Notes: generated by a model from the letters alone, not told the origin. Positions 21,047 through 47,700 are shown, counted from the first letter of the stretch. The stretch is DNA of 64,000 nt from Plectrocnemia conspersa (GCA_009617715.1 VTFK01000145.1:186001-250000); one strand, 5' to 3'. Program-made: numbers and translations.

Positions 21047-23477
21047 CTAAGACGGTATGTTGCTCTGAGTTTTATTGGAGTTAATGTATTCCCATTCTGT
21101 GATACCCCAACCTTTGATACCATTCACTATAAACTCTGCACTTCTTTCATAAACGCTAGCTTCGTTTCTATCCGATATTGTCAAACCGTATGAATCTTTA
21201 ACTAGTACTCGCGTCGTGTAAAATTCGCCCCCTAGGACAAAGTTAATGTATTCATAACAATGTAATTGATTAAATTTGAATGAATATTTATTACAAACCA
21301 GCTTTAAACGAGAATGCGTAATCCGTTGGCATTTTTGTCTTGCTTTCTGCGTGTTGATACAATTTGAAGTCACTCCAATCAATCGGATGTATCTTTTTTG
21401 TGTCATGCTTACAGATAAAACCGATAGTTAATCTAAAAATATGTTAAGAACTCAAGTAGTATGTAAAGATAAAATTATAATCAACAGAAAATATTTTATT
21501 ATATTTATACTCTGAAAAATATAGAGGCATGTTAACGTGTCCGAAGCTTATGCAATCACCGTTTTCAAGAGTGATGAAGTGCAAGACGTATCTGCGATAA
21601 TGTTCCCACATCCTTAACCAACCTGTTTCAGATAAAAAAATTCTCATTCGTTGAATGCATGTAGATATATGTATATAAATTATTATTACTGTTTGAATGA
21701 TCTCTAACGCTGCCTATTTTAAAGCTGTGAATGACACCGTCGACTGTTATCGTGCCGGAAAGCTTTCCAAATTGCTCAAAGTGAATTGTATCATAGCTGA
21801 AAATTAAGTATATGTTAAAAAGTTGAAGTTCATCGTAGCAATTGAAATAACATACTTTCGTAATTTCTCAAAGTAATCTCTGCTCCATTCCTCTCTTGAT
21901 AAATCTCTCGCTCTGCTGGTTGACGACATATTTTCGACATTGAAAGCATTGAATGAAGCATCCCAAGTAGCGTCAAAATCGACGTCTACCATCTTACTTG
22001 GATTATTTGCATACCTGAAACAGTACATAAACACATGTATTACAATATATGTTAAATTAATTAAAATTATATAATGAATAAGTACGCCATCTGTCCTTTG
22101 AACTTCAGTTTCCACTTTTTCATAGGCTCTACTACGTCGATTTTCATTCCTCCTGCATGGAAATGATCAACTTCTTCATCATTTTGCATCACAGTCGTGG
22201 TCGGTAATGGCGATTTTATCAACAATTCTTCAGAATTTAGCTTTGGAATTATACAATATTTATATAAAGTCGTGTTTGAAAAATTGAGAATTGTCTATTA
22301 CCCAAAACATGAAGAATGAATTTGTGACTTTTTTAGGACGTCTAGCCAATCCACAGGCAAATGCCTTTCCATCTTCAGATCCTCCGTTGAAGTATACTGC
22401 GTCAATTGCCTAACAAAGTATTATATTAATTGATTAATATAAAAATTAGGATAGATAGTTTTTAATTCCAATATAGGAAAAAATTATTGTGTGACCAGAG
22501 GTTATTGTATACTTTATTCTGTTAAATACGTCTGTTGAATATGTAGATATTCTAAAAACATCATTTTCATTTAAATAATTATCTATTAAATTTCTCATAT
22601 AAAAAGTAATTAGACGAAACAGATTAATTGCCCTTAATTCTCAAGATAATGGACGAAAAATAAGCTAATAGTTATCCGGTTGAGTTATTGAATTACTTGA
22701 ATGCAAATTCATTATGACAGCACAAACTAACCCACAAGGTTAGTAGTACTATTATGCTGCTGAGGAATTTAGATGTGTCAAAATTGTGCAACATAATGCG
22801 GTTGGTTGTTCATTATTGAAAAATATGTTATTGAAACAACGATTCTGATTGACATTTAAAAGCGATAATGTGTTTGTTTCCAAAATCCCATTGATCCCTA
22901 GCAATGTTTTTTAACTACAAGAAGTCTCAATTCTCAACTCTTGTTGTCTTTTCAAGACAATAAATAGATCACAAGGAAGATAATTAACGTATTTTTGCAA
23001 AAAAAATACATATACTCATTTGAATTGGATTATGAATTTAATGTAACGAATATAATGAAGAAAAATTAAATTAGTTTATGACCAGTTTAGTGGTAGAAGT
23101 CGAACTTTACGGACTGTTAAAAAAAAGCAATTACTCCCGGAAAAGGTTTAAGCTGTTGTGGTCCATCAAAATCCCGTTCTTTTGCAGTGTAGCTTATACT
23201 TCCAGATTTTATTATCTTTTCACTTCTGAACTTGATCTGTGTGAAAATTAATTTTCATTATTTTTTTAACAATATTATACCTTAAATTTTCACTTACTTT
23301 TCTAAGGCACAGGATGATGTACATGTACCAAAATTTAAACCATGCATATTTGCCTTCTTGACGATAACAACCGAAAATCCTACCTCTATCACGGCCCTGC
23401 GCAAATCGGATGGTTAAAGCGAGAATTAACACACTTGTAAGATAAATTACTACACAAGAGAATGAGAATGGAAACAT
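21047..23477 (-). CDS. DUF7064-like protein with N-terminal membrane anchor
   Basis: Nine exons on the minus strand: 23477-23298, 23236-23135, 22409-22302, 22240-22086, 22014-21856, 21796-21690, 21622-21511, 21432-21299, 21231-21047. They give 413 aa. Residues ~8-28 (CVVIYLTSVLILALTIRFA) form a probable signal anchor, with another hydrophobic stretch at ~50-58. The body contains AIDAVYFNGGSEDG, MKKWKLKFKGQM, EEWSRDYFEKLR, HFEQFGKLSGTITVDG, HPIDWSDFKLYQH and NGIKGWGITEWEY. I recall this set from insect proteins often labelled putative phosphoenolpyruvate synthase and carrying DUF7064/DUF7065. This copy has only that module and no PEP-synthase catalytic domain follows, so no enzymatic role is claimed. 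The gene converges on INPP5E. The exon chain closes in frame, which makes the structure more certain than the family name. Confidence 0.78.
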
Positions 23478-25254
23478 GATTATTGAAACGTTGCTGCCAG
23501 TTCAAGAATAGATACAGATTGCTACTGATTGACAAAATTATAATGAAACACCTGCCATATCAGCTGATTATTAAGCAAAATGTTAACCCTTTGGACTCGT
23601 AGGATTTTAAAATAAAATTATAATTTAATAAATTAATATTTTTGGCTTGATATCTAATGATGACATAGTTAATGTTTAAGCATGAGGCTCAATAAACACT
23701 ATAGGTCAGTTTGCAGTTTGATTTTACAAAAAAAATTCTCTACACAACCAAATTAGCTTCAAATTTTTATTGAGAAAATTGTCTAATAATATATTTAAAT
23801 TTTTCGCTTTGCGTAATCAAATGCTTATCGTGCTTAGTGACTGAATTGCTCAGAAAATATAACAGATGGAATTTAAAAAGAGTTATTTTATGGATTTCAC
23901 AACAATAATTAGACGTGGACTAAATGTTAACTGACAAATTATCATTTAGCTATTAAGTACATAATTGACTTGTAAAAATGATAAATTAATGAAATGCTCA
24001 TAAAACAGTCAAGTTATATAAATACAGTTTGAAGCAGAGCAGAGATGTGAAAAGTGAGTATTAATTTATGGTTAAAAATTAATGGATGCTTGCGATATTT
24101 TATCGAATCATTGGATTAATGACAGAGGTTTGCTTGTAATTATATCGAGTGTTGCCAGATAGCAATTTTATATCATCGATTGCAGAATCATCTGAATCCT
24201 AAGCAGATGATATAAACTCACCCCCGAGTAATTTTTGATGCAAAAACACATTAATTGTTCAAACAAACCTACAACGCAAGAAATAAAAATTGCTGTTGTG
24301 TATAACAACACACCCAACTGAATAGGTAGAAGAAAATAAGTCGCAAATATGCATTGACCTTGAGAAAAGACTTGTCGCAAATATGTGTTAAAAGTGCAAT
24401 TAACAAAAATGCTACAAGTCTTAATGACTCGCCGACGAGCACATTTGTTATGCTGATGAACGTGACGATTGGTAATCAGGGGGATTAGGATCCTCACATG
24501 GACCAAAAACAAAAGCCGTTCGGTGCCTTTACACAAAATAATGATATTTGCAAGTGCAGATAGCGGGTGAGATATGTTCCCTTATTAGTGCTGCTAAATT
24601 TCCACCTGTTCACTGTTACAAAAAAATATTCTTTTATAAAGGCAGAAAAAACAACGAATTTTATTCCATTCTTAAATCGTTTCAATTCGAGCAAAATTAC
24701 CTCCTCCATCTCAACTAGCGAAGTCTACTAATAGAGAACCCAGCCAATCAACATCTGTCTATATCGACTAATTATGATAGTTTTTCAGTACACACGTCGC
24801 CGTAGTGAAAAGTAGTTTGAGAAACACTGAGCTGGTCATATTAAATTTTTCATCTTTTCATTCGAAGTACTAGTAAAGTTCAAAGCGTCACATGTATTAT
24901 TTTGTAATGAAAAAATATTTTAGTTCAGATTTATCATTTACGAAAAAAAAATGTACCGAGTTCAAATGGTTAAAGCAACATTTGTTCAATCAGTAATCAA
25001 CAACTGATAAAAATAATATACAAATTAAATGATTATTCAATGTTATCTTATCATTATTTAATTTGAAATTATTATACAGTTTCAATTTTACAACGTTCTA
25101 GTCTACAAAAAGTGATTGATGCAAGTTTCTTATAAATATAAATAAAAATGCAGTTATGTATATAAAGACACTTTTAATTATAAACATATGTTAAAAACTA
25201 AAGCAAATATTTTTGACAATATTAATTTCATTTAAAAAAACTTAGCAATTAAAA
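23478..25254. other. Intergenic, DUF7064-like gene to PSMD12 3' end
   Basis: AT-rich DNA of 1.8 kb expected to include the promoter of the minus-strand DUF7064-like gene and the PSMD12 3' UTR. A hAT-type terminus in reverse orientation ends at 24832. Minus-strand frames at 24168-24536 and 24494-24709 show no recognisable domain and were not accepted as genes. Confidence 0.5.
24816..24832. mobile_element. hAT-type terminus (reverse of the one at 13292)
   Basis: TAGTTTGAGAAACACTG is the reverse complement of the CAGTGTTTCTCAAACT end seen near 13292. The rest of the element was not delimited. Confidence 0.45.
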
Positions 25255-27105
25255 TCATTCTGCTACTTTTTCTTCTTCAACGTCGACATGTCTTCTATGA
25301 ATGCACTCTTCTTTGTTGATCAAATGTGTGGTTTTATTGATAAGATCCATCAGATTAGAAAGATTGTTGGACCAAGCGTTCAAACAGTTCGAGACGTCTG
25401 AATTTTGACTGAAAATCAGCAGTATTTTATTACAATTGTATACAAAAAATTAACACTAAAAATTAAGTGTACATACCTGAAATGCACAATACCAGCTGGA
25501 CGATCAGTTTTCGCTTTCACAGTTCCGGCTACTACCAAATTGCACAGAAACTCTTCAGCTTCGGGCAATCCGAGTCCCAGCAATTTGCTCAAATGACTTA
25601 AAGTGACTCGGGTATAATACATAGATATGATTCTAATATTCTATTAAAGAAAATACAAATAATTATTATATATAATATATGATTAATATGAAATCGTAAA
25701 AATATTATGATTAATATTACATGTTCAACTACTCTATTGCGCAAGTCGTTCCATCTCTTTTCTCCATCTTCGCTCGAAGGATTGAATACTGGGGTAGCTC
25801 TCAATACTTCCATATATGTGGAGCATAAAGAGTTCCAGTTGATCAATTCCGGATTGATAAACATCTTTAATAGTTCTCTGGAAGAATAAAATTAATTGTT
25901 ATTATCTTCGTATCTAATGTTTGATCGATAAGAGAAGTTTAAATATTACTTGTAAGCGGGTAATTGGTCCAACTGCTTATCGGCCATAATTCTATGGGTG
26001 AGATCAGCCTGTTCGTTATCATAAGGTGAAAGCAAAAGGTATAGTACTGCTCCAATTACTGTGTCTGTTCCTCCACAGGTTCCTAGAGCGCGATAATGTT
26101 TGCATACGGCCAAATATGACGAGCTTTGCTGATTGACTGCGATCATCAACCGGTAGAATTTTTCTTTTAGCTCCTGTAGATATGATTAAGATGCGTTATT
26201 ATTGACGTGGATTTTTCATATTTCAAAAGACATACCTCAGTATTTTCTTCATCAAAGAACTTAGTACTTATTTTCTTTGATATGATTTGAGTGCGAATGT
26301 AATCTTTGATCTCCAGACAAAGTCTCATTTGTTCGAGGATCAACTCCACTTTTTCCCTCTTCTCCATCGAGCCGTATGTCTCCACCTGCAACTCCTGTAT
26401 GATCTTAGCGGCTTCGCTAACATCGCCTTCCTCTTCCCTTATCTTTGCCAATTTATGAGTCAAACGCGCTCTTTCCACCTCCACATAGATTTTACCCTGT
26501 GTGACACTCCGTAACGTTTCTATTAGCTTAATCCGAGTCTCTTTACTGGGCATCTTTTCCACGTAAGTGCAACATTCTTGCACCATCTTTACCACGGCTT
26601 GCTTCAATTGAGATCTACGAGCGAATCAAACTGATGAATTATCATATTCGTTAAGGACGATTCTCAAAAAATAAAATAATTACCTGCGTTTGGCTAGAAG
26701 GGCAATGTGATCGTTTAACAAAACCCAATCTTTGCTTTCAAAGCAAATTTGAACGATCGTAACTAGCACGCGTGACGTAGAAACCATATCAGCTCCCTTC
26801 AAGTATCAAAAATTAATTAAGCAAAAACTTTGACATCAAACGTATCATACAATGCTAAATACCGTTCTTGTCTGCTTTTCGAGAGCCAATAACTGATCCA
26901 AAGCATCATGGACTCGTCCCTTGGCGGCTAAGTCTTTAAGTACCGGAAGTTTTTCGTCGCAAGAAGTACTATAATCGACCTAAAATAATTTATTTATATA
27001 TTATATCACCGAAATAAAGGTATATTCATAGCTCTTAGATCTTACCTCCATTTTTATTATCCTCCCACTTCCGTCCAAATCTCCCAAGTCATTCTTGCTC
27101 GACAT
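25255..27105 (-). CDS. PSMD12: 26S proteasome lid subunit PSMD12/Rpn5
   Basis: Rpn5 is a PCI-domain scaffold of the 19S lid. Coding exons on the minus strand: 27105-27046, 26979-26863, 26796-26684, 26614-26236, 26173-25950, 25877-25721, 25640-25477, 25408-25255. They total 1,368 nt (455 aa; human 456). Diagnostic segments are [87 protein letters not shown] and [19 protein letters not shown]. The PCI winged-helix part follows ([16 protein letters not shown]...RPAGIVHF), and the C-terminal helix contains [12 protein letters not shown]. The start ATG at 27105-27103 gives [10 protein letters not shown]; an upstream non-coding exon is likely (see the leader entry). The gene diverges from USP7. It appears intact. 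Confidence 0.96.
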
Positions 27106-27570
27106 TTTAGTTGATTTGAACGATTCACACGATTAAAAATCTGTAAAATATAATATATGACAAGTCACAAAATCAACCTCTAAATTGTGAATGTACTTTT
27201 GTCAACTTTATTCATAAATAACCATTGATTTGTACATACACTTGTAAAAAAACATGTAAATCAACTGCAAAATTAGGTTCAAATGTACATTTAGGAAGTT
27301 AAAAGCCGATTCGCTCTCATGACAAGCAAATTTCGTTTGACATAAATAGCGCTATGAAATAATATGTGCAGCATTGATTCAAACTGATGACGTAAAATGA
27401 ACATTAAGATATAATTGCATGCGATCAAATACCTGAGGAAGCGAGAATCGGCTGAATAATAATTCAACTATAACCACTAAAGCAGCAAACTAAGCCGAAT
27501 CACCGTGGTCTCGAGCGACTGTTTGGCGACCATAGACTCGAAGAACGCGGATGACATATTGGCCATGACT
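27106..27570 (-). promoter_or_regulatory. Probable PSMD12 5' leader with spliced non-coding exon and uORF
   Basis: Upstream of the PSMD12 ATG there is an acceptor (TTTTACAG, exon resuming near 27140) and, further upstream, a plausible donor CTCAG/GTATTTG near 27433, suggesting a leader intron of about 290 bp. The candidate first exon contains a 29-codon ORF, 27566-27477, starting MANMSSAFFESMVAKQ. Leader splicing and use of the uORF are inference. Confidence 0.4.
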
Positions 27571-28580
27571 TTGAAAATTAAAAATTGTGTTTTGTGAAAA
27601 TAAAAGAGAAATTGATAATCAAATACTTTACACTAAAATTATTATATTTAACAATTAAAAATTTACCTTTAATATAATTGTAGCGCACGTTGCTCATATG
27701 CGAGTTCACGAACGTACAACACGAATAACAAAAAATATTTTTTAATTTGTAAAATAGAGTGTTAGAAAAATACACTCACTTTTACAATGTTCTTACTCAA
27801 ACATGTATTTTTACAGCATAAATAGAATATTTTAACTTCTTTAAATAATATAAAAATAATCTATTCGTCGCTTAAAAGAATCGGGTTTCTTATATATGAA
27901 CCTCTTAAACTTATTACAATACCTAATATTTCTATATTCAATGGTTTAAGAATTTATTGTCATGGCAAGTTTCAAATAAACTACAATAAGGATACAATAA
28001 ATCACCATAAACTCAAGTATGTAAAACAATCTGATTTACAGTGCTACGAACACTGGATTATCATGTACTTTTAAGTCTTACTAATTTTTATGAACTATTT
28101 TAAATAATAGTGGGAAAAATTTAATAAAGGGAAAATAAACACTAAATCTAAAAAAATAGCTTTTAATTCACATTTGAGAAAATATTCCCATTTAAAAAAT
28201 CAAATATATAAAGCTTTTTAACATTTTTAAGAAAATAAAACATGTTAAAACGTTTTGTAATTTCTTAATTTTTATTTTTCTTTATTAATTTACTTTTGTC
28301 ACCAATTATAATTATATTATTACAGACGTTTTGTTATTCATTTCCACACCACCGTTGAGGTAGAATCAATGGCGCGTTTTTACGTGGTATCTCTAGTAAA
28401 TATGGAAGTCAAATCAAATTTGAATAATTAACGTTATTTAAAATGAATTAGATTACTTAGTAAATATCGCTTGTTTTCTTCTTTATTGCTAATTTTAGTT
28501 AAATAATTAATTTTAATATTTACGTATATATCAGCAACAGCTTTAATTAAATACAAATAATGATAACTTTTAGGGGGTTG
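27571..28580. other. AT-rich intergenic DNA upstream of PSMD12
   Basis: About 1 kb of AT-rich sequence with no supported ORF. It presumably contains upstream PSMD12 regulatory DNA and leads into the P-element-like remnant. Confidence 0.5.
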
Positions 28581-28639
28581 TTCAAACATGAATTTCTAAT
28601 GATTAAAAAATATCTTCTACACCTACAAGGTAATTTTAC

Positions 28640-29500
28640 AATTTTACTTACAATATAATCTTTATTATATTTAGGTAATATTTTTTTCTGGCAATTTAGA
28701 TTAAGTATATATCTTATAAATATTTCACATTTTAGACAAATTTTCTTAACGTCATCAAACGATTTTTTATGATTATTATTATTGGAACCTAACAGTGAAT
28801 CTACGCAAATTTTATAATCTTTTTAGTTAAAATTTTTGCTACATAGCCGGCAATGTACCCCACAATTTAATAACTCGCAATTAAAAAATCTGGTAAAAAT
28901 TTAAATCGTCAAAATTTGAATCAGTATCATTGACTTCAGTAATTCTATGTCTATCTGATGTTATATTAATATGGTTGGATTGAGACAATATGCTAATATT
29001 TTCTAAAGGAATGCAATTACCCCTAAACGAGTCTCCTAATTTTAAGGGAGTAAGAAGTTTTTTGTAAATAGCCCTAAATTGCCGCGTCGTATAATTATTA
29101 TTATGCCCCCCGTGAGATTTATTATTACAAAAAAGTTTTATATGATCTTGAGTTATTTTATAAAATGGTATATAATTTAATACCACTTCTTGTTCTACGA
29201 AACTATTATATAATGGTTTAGCGCTATCCATGCAAATTAATAATTCTAAAAATACTGTTTTTATTTTACTAGAAACTACTCGTTCACTATTATGGTGAAG
29301 AGATATTATGTATTTTTTACCATCTTCAAAAAACTGAAAATTTCTAATTGATTTGCTTTACGTAGAGGTTTCCAAAAAAGTTGAACTGCTTTATGTTTTT
29401 TGAATTTAAAATATCGAGTAAATTATTTATTGCACGTATGAAAGTCCCTATACAAGCATTAAAGCTTTGAATCCTGTGAAATGATGAATTGCATGTCCTT
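28640..29500 (-). pseudogene. P-element/THAP9-like transposase remnant
   Basis: Reading the minus strand from about 29480: RIQSFNACIGTFIRAINN, then KHKAVQLFWKPLRKANQ, then VVSSKIKTVFLELLICMDS, then a 116-codon frame (29231-28881) with YKITQDHIKLFCNN, HGGHNNNYTTRQFRAIYKKL and GNCIPLENI. After another shift come IAGYVAKILTKK and VDSLLGSNNNNHKKSFDDV. This order matches the C-terminal half of P-element/THAP9 transposases (QDH..LFF..IR, GG.NNNPT..QF..AYK). At least three frameshifts are present and the N-terminal THAP and catalytic parts are missing, so the copy is inactive. Confidence 0.8.
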
Positions 29501-30664
29501 TGCTATTTTGCATTTTTTTTACACGAATATATAGAACAGGAAGGCATATTTTATGACATTGTCAAATAGGCGGAGGCGAAGACACGGTTGACTGACTAAG
29601 AGAATAGATTATTGGATTTATCTTTGCACGATTTTTAGTACGCGTCACCACCTCTATTTATTTGTTTACTCTATAGTTTAGCCTTTATCCCGAGATATGA
29701 AGTAAAAATGATTATTTGAAATATTGTTTGATATTTAGAAAATGAAATAAATTAAATGCGGTTTACACATGTGTTGTTTTAATAGTGATTTTGTTGATAG
29801 AATTTATGCGCGATTGTCGAGCCGGTCGGAAGAAGGTTCGCGAGCGCGCCACCGTCGGAAAGCCTCGCAATTCGCGAATGACGTTCGAGAATCGAGCGAC
29901 TCGGCGGTGAGATGCGAGCGGCGTCGCACTGAGAGCGCTATACCATCAATAGGCGACGACGCCGAGAAGGAGCGCCGGTCAGCCGGTCCGGAGGAGAGGA
30001 CGCCTTCTCGTCCGCACCGTGCGTCGAAGGCGGCGCGCGGGTTCGCGAACGCGGCCGGCGCGTGCGTGTGCGTGTGTCGGTGTCGGTGTCGGTGTCGGTG
30101 CCGTGCCCGCGCCTCGGACTGCAGCTGCCCGCCCCTGCCTCGCCAGCGGGCTCGCAGGTGCGCCCCCGACTTCTCGTCTCTGAACCCGGGGGGCGCGTGA
30201 GAAAAGGCGACGGCTCCGAAGCGCCCGGCGCGTGGCCGCCGCCTCTCCCGAACCCCCCGCGCGCGCCCGCCCCCCCCCGTCCCTTGCGCCACCGGCCTTC
30301 TCCGACGCCACCTTTGTTTCTTCTTCTTCCTCTTCGTCTCCGTCTTCTTGGTCTTCCGCTCCGACGTTGTCGTCGCAGAACGCAGGACGCAAAACTCGTC
30401 TGATTGTCGCTCGGACGCCATCCCGAAGCGCAAAACAAAACAATCGTAAACAATAAGCTCGCGGAGCTTTTGACGTTTTCATTAATCTAATTAATGACGT
30501 CGTCGTTTCCGCGGTGGCGTCGGCGCTAGCTTTGGCGTTGGCTTCTGTTCGGTTTTAAACTATCCAAAGAGGTGACGCGTGACGCGGCGTTTTTGATTTT
30601 GTGTTTTTTCCCATCCAGACAAAGGAGATAATCGAGAAAATCTGCGCTGGCGCGCCCGGATAAC
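29501..30664 (+). promoter_or_regulatory. USP7 promoter/5' leader, GC-rich island
   Basis: Composition switches sharply from AT-rich to CpG-rich at about 29800, stays GC-rich to about 30450, and declines into the USP7 start. It contains a TGTCGG-type hexamer repeat at about 30073-30100 and C-rich runs near 30255-30285. The long frames on both strands here (up to ~200 codons) look like products of the composition: they overlap each other and are low-complexity Arg/Pro/Ala/Thr. I interpret this as promoter plus 5' UTR; the exact start site is unknown. Confidence 0.6.
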
Positions 30665-43950
<13,286 letters not shown>

Positions 43951-46900
43951 ATGACCTGATTTATATATTGCATATATACATATATAGTTTGTGCTGATTA
44001 AAAAAAATGTTAATATACATAAATATTATTTATTATTGAAAATATAGCTTGCTCAAGACTGACACCCCGATTAATGACTAAATGTTTGTTGTCAATTGTC
44101 AGCTTCTCTTCTTATCCCCAAAACAAAGCTGACACTTCCGGGATTTTGTCATCTCAATATTAAGGCAGAAAAATCATGTGCGATTAGAAGATGGTTGCCT
44201 CGTGACATTATTGTTTGATCTATTTTATGAAGCCTACTTTAAAGTCATCGATTGTAAAAAGAGAATCAAAAGTTATATATCGATATTTTAATATTTTTGA
44301 AAGTGAGACGTTACTTTATATATTCACTGTTGGAAATCCAACTGTTGTTACTGATTGTATGTATATTTGACAGGAAGTGGGTGGGTTTTTCATGATCTAT
44401 ATGTATAACTTGTGCACTGTGGAATGAAGGAATGATTTTTATTATATAAAGCTACAATTCTTCATATAAAATACAATAATAATAATAATAAAATAAACGA
44501 GTTTACATCAAGCTTTTTTTATTATGCATGATGCAATTTTTGAACATTTTTTGTAATTTTTTTTATTAAACTTTAAACTACTATAAATTATTTTCAATTG
44601 TATTATTATTGCTCTAGTAAATTATTGTTGTGTTTAGCTGATTTTATGCTCGGAAATTGTTGTTTAATATATATATATATATATATACACATTAAAGATC
44701 TTGTGTTTAAATTGTATAATGCGATTTTTTTATTATCCGAGTATATTTTCAATCGAGGTGATTTTTCAATGTATTTCTTGGATTTCTTTTATGACTCGAT
44801 GTTAAAAGCTGACATGATTTGATATTAAAAAAAGTACTTTTAGCTGCTACAAATTAGTTTTATTTTTGAAATTCATGTCTGCAGTTGGAATCTTTGGCTG
44901 GTTGTCTGTTTTTAATATAAATTGTTGCTCTGTTAGCCAACGCAAATAAATTCGTGCGAGATGAGAAAAATCATAAAAGACTTTTTTTTATTGATTATGT
45001 GGTGATTATCATAGAAATGTCTTAAAATGTTGAATGGTGATTTATAAAAGATCTTGTGATAATCAAATGATTTTATATATATATAAAATGTTTTAAAGAA
45101 AATATTAATTTTCAAAATTTTATCTTTATAAATCGTGGGTCTGGAAACTTTTATTATTACATCCATTAAAAAGTGAGAGTCAAAGCAATACATATTTTTG
45201 GTAACTAGTGTATTTCACAATATGTATAAAATCGTAAATTTATTTTTGCTCAATATTTGTTTGCATATTTTTAGATAGTACTTTCCATTAAGATGGCTAA
45301 ACTCCATTATAGTGTATCATTAGTTTACTTATGAGTTGTGTAGCTTATTTTTTTATATTATTTTTTATGTGGGGTAATATTATTTATTAACTATTTTTTT
45401 ATATTTTGCTGAGATCTCATGTTTTGTGGGATAAGATAATTTTTATTGCCCACTTCATTGAAATATCGTATTAAAAATATATATGTATAACACGGCTTAA
45501 TCAGAGTGTTTAATTTATAGACATACATAATTACGCTATTGTATAATAACCTACAGCCTTTTTTTATATAACGTTATATTATATTAACATTGATCGTATC
45601 GAGGATAATTATTACAAATGCACGCGTCGGCAGCAAATCTCTTCAAATTTATAATATAAAATGTAAGTAGCTAAATAATTAAAGTGCAATTCGACATCTA
45701 GGATATATATACAACATAAATGTATGTGTAAATTGCAACTTTTTTATTTTCATAAATCATTTCAGCTGATTGATACGTCATTAACTTAAAATGTTTTATT
45801 TAATTGATATACTTATACATTTTCATGTATACCTATATTGAAATTATCATGTAAGTTTTACGAGATAAATAATGTGTATATGTGTGTTACAGATTTGCTG
45901 CATAAAGTGTAAATGCAATCACTGTCGCAAGGGCGGTTATTTTATTTTATTCGACGTTCATGCAGCTTGTTGATAAAACTAGGCAATTGTTTACTAATGA
46001 TTTGTATATAATGATTATTAAATACACTTGTCTTTGTAAAAGAGAGAGAAACGATTTTTTAATAATCCACCTCCATACAATTCATAAATCAGTTTTCGAG
46101 ATATTTTTAATACAAAAACAGAGAGCAGTACAAAAAAGAAAGCCAAAATCGTAACATTTTTTTTTTATAGTAAATAAAGCATTTCAGAGAAATGGAAATA
46201 TAACTTAAGGTTAAAATTGAGATAACTGTGATCTTTATTAGAATTGTTTTTAGGAGGTACAACATTTTTGGAGAAACACTAATATATATCGAATAACCAT
46301 CTAGTTTATATGTGATACTTAATAGGTTTTCAGTGAAGTTGATGTCAAAAATACATTAGATATTATACAAACATGAGAATATTTGAATCTAAGGGTCTAC
46401 AAAATTTATTACAGTACATCAATAAGCTTCAAGGAATTATTAAAGTAGCGTTAGCTGTGTTGGAATGAAATATGCATGAAACAATATAGAATTAGAATAC
46501 ATAGGAACGGTTACGAATAGATTTAATTGCAGACTGGAAAGTTTTTAAAAATAGGATTGTCTAATAGAACTATGGGAATAAAACTTGGCTGTCAATCAAA
46601 AATTAAAAAATATTTTAATGGGAAAATCCGCTTAGTGGGGCTATATTACACTTATTCTTTACTTCACGTAATATCAATATTAAAAAACGTTAACCATCGT
46701 CATTTTTAAAAATAAAATAATTATAAAGGTGTGCTGTCAATTTAATTTTTAAATTTTCTACTGGTTTGAAAATTACAATATAGTAACCATTTTTGTGAGA
46801 TTGATTTTGACTGAAAAATATTCAGAAGATTCATCATGTGGGGGCCTATTTATTCACTATGGCCAAAACTAGGCGGTACTTTGGTAACATTGACGTAACG

Positions 46901-47700
46901 GCGGCGGAAGGCATCGCACTCTTTGGTAGACCTCGATGGGAATATTACGACCGGCGGCGCCTCGTCCGCCTATCTCTCGTATCATATATTATCCATCAAT
47001 AACATGTAACTAAACTATAAATCGTTCAACAAATTAATACTGCAACGGTCCAATCTGTGTCTAATTACTATCCGTCCGCCAAAATCTTATAAATTTTATT
47101 TTTAAATGATATCTATAAACTATTTTCTAAAAACATTTTCATTTTAGATATATGTATATGGAATATGGTTTGAGAATTATGGAAAATATAATTTATCTAA
47201 ATTAAATACACTATTAAAAGTTAAAGGGAAAAATATATGGTGATGTATAGAAATTGAGTAAATTACTAATATATTTATAATATCAGTTTTACTACTACTA
47301 CTACGGTTTTTCTCAAGTCTGCACAAAAACAAATTCACGTGATGAAAACAGGACTGTTTTAGAACAAATATACATTTTTGTAATAAATAAAACGGTATTA
47401 TTTTCAGGAATAAATACAATTAAAAATGCATGTGTAACAAGGCAAGGGATATAATAAATAAACCAAATATAATTATACCAATAATATAAGGAACGATCTT
47501 ACACCGAGAATAAGAAACAATACCGCCCTGTGTACTTGCACTTACTATTACCTCTCCTCAGGGCGAGCGACTAATCACATAGCATGCGTTGAACGATGTT
47601 TTTGTGTAGTGATTCAAGAATATACTGTGATTATTATATTTTATGAATTATAAGAACTGTTATTGTATAAATTATTTTTTGTCGAAAGTTCAAACTGGAT
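43951..47700. other. USP7 3' UTR and downstream AT-rich DNA
   Basis: The USP7 3' UTR probably occupies the first ~550 bp, with AATAAA-type signals in the AAT-repeat tract at about 44475-44500. Beyond it, sequence is very AT-rich with a (TA)n tract at about 44668-44690. A short GC-richer patch at 46850-46970 has no recognised identity. No host gene is supported. Confidence 0.5.

Noticed and set aside
24168..24709. Minus-strand ORFs between the DUF7064-like gene and PSMD12
   Set aside because: Hydrophobic/Cys-rich translations with no family resemblance, in AT-rich intergenic DNA ending at a hAT terminus.
29769..30482. Several overlapping long ORFs on both strands (up to 209 codons)
   Set aside because: They lie in one CpG-rich segment, overlap in multiple frames and translate to low-complexity Arg/Pro/Ala/Thr tracts. 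Best explained as composition of the USP7 promoter/leader.
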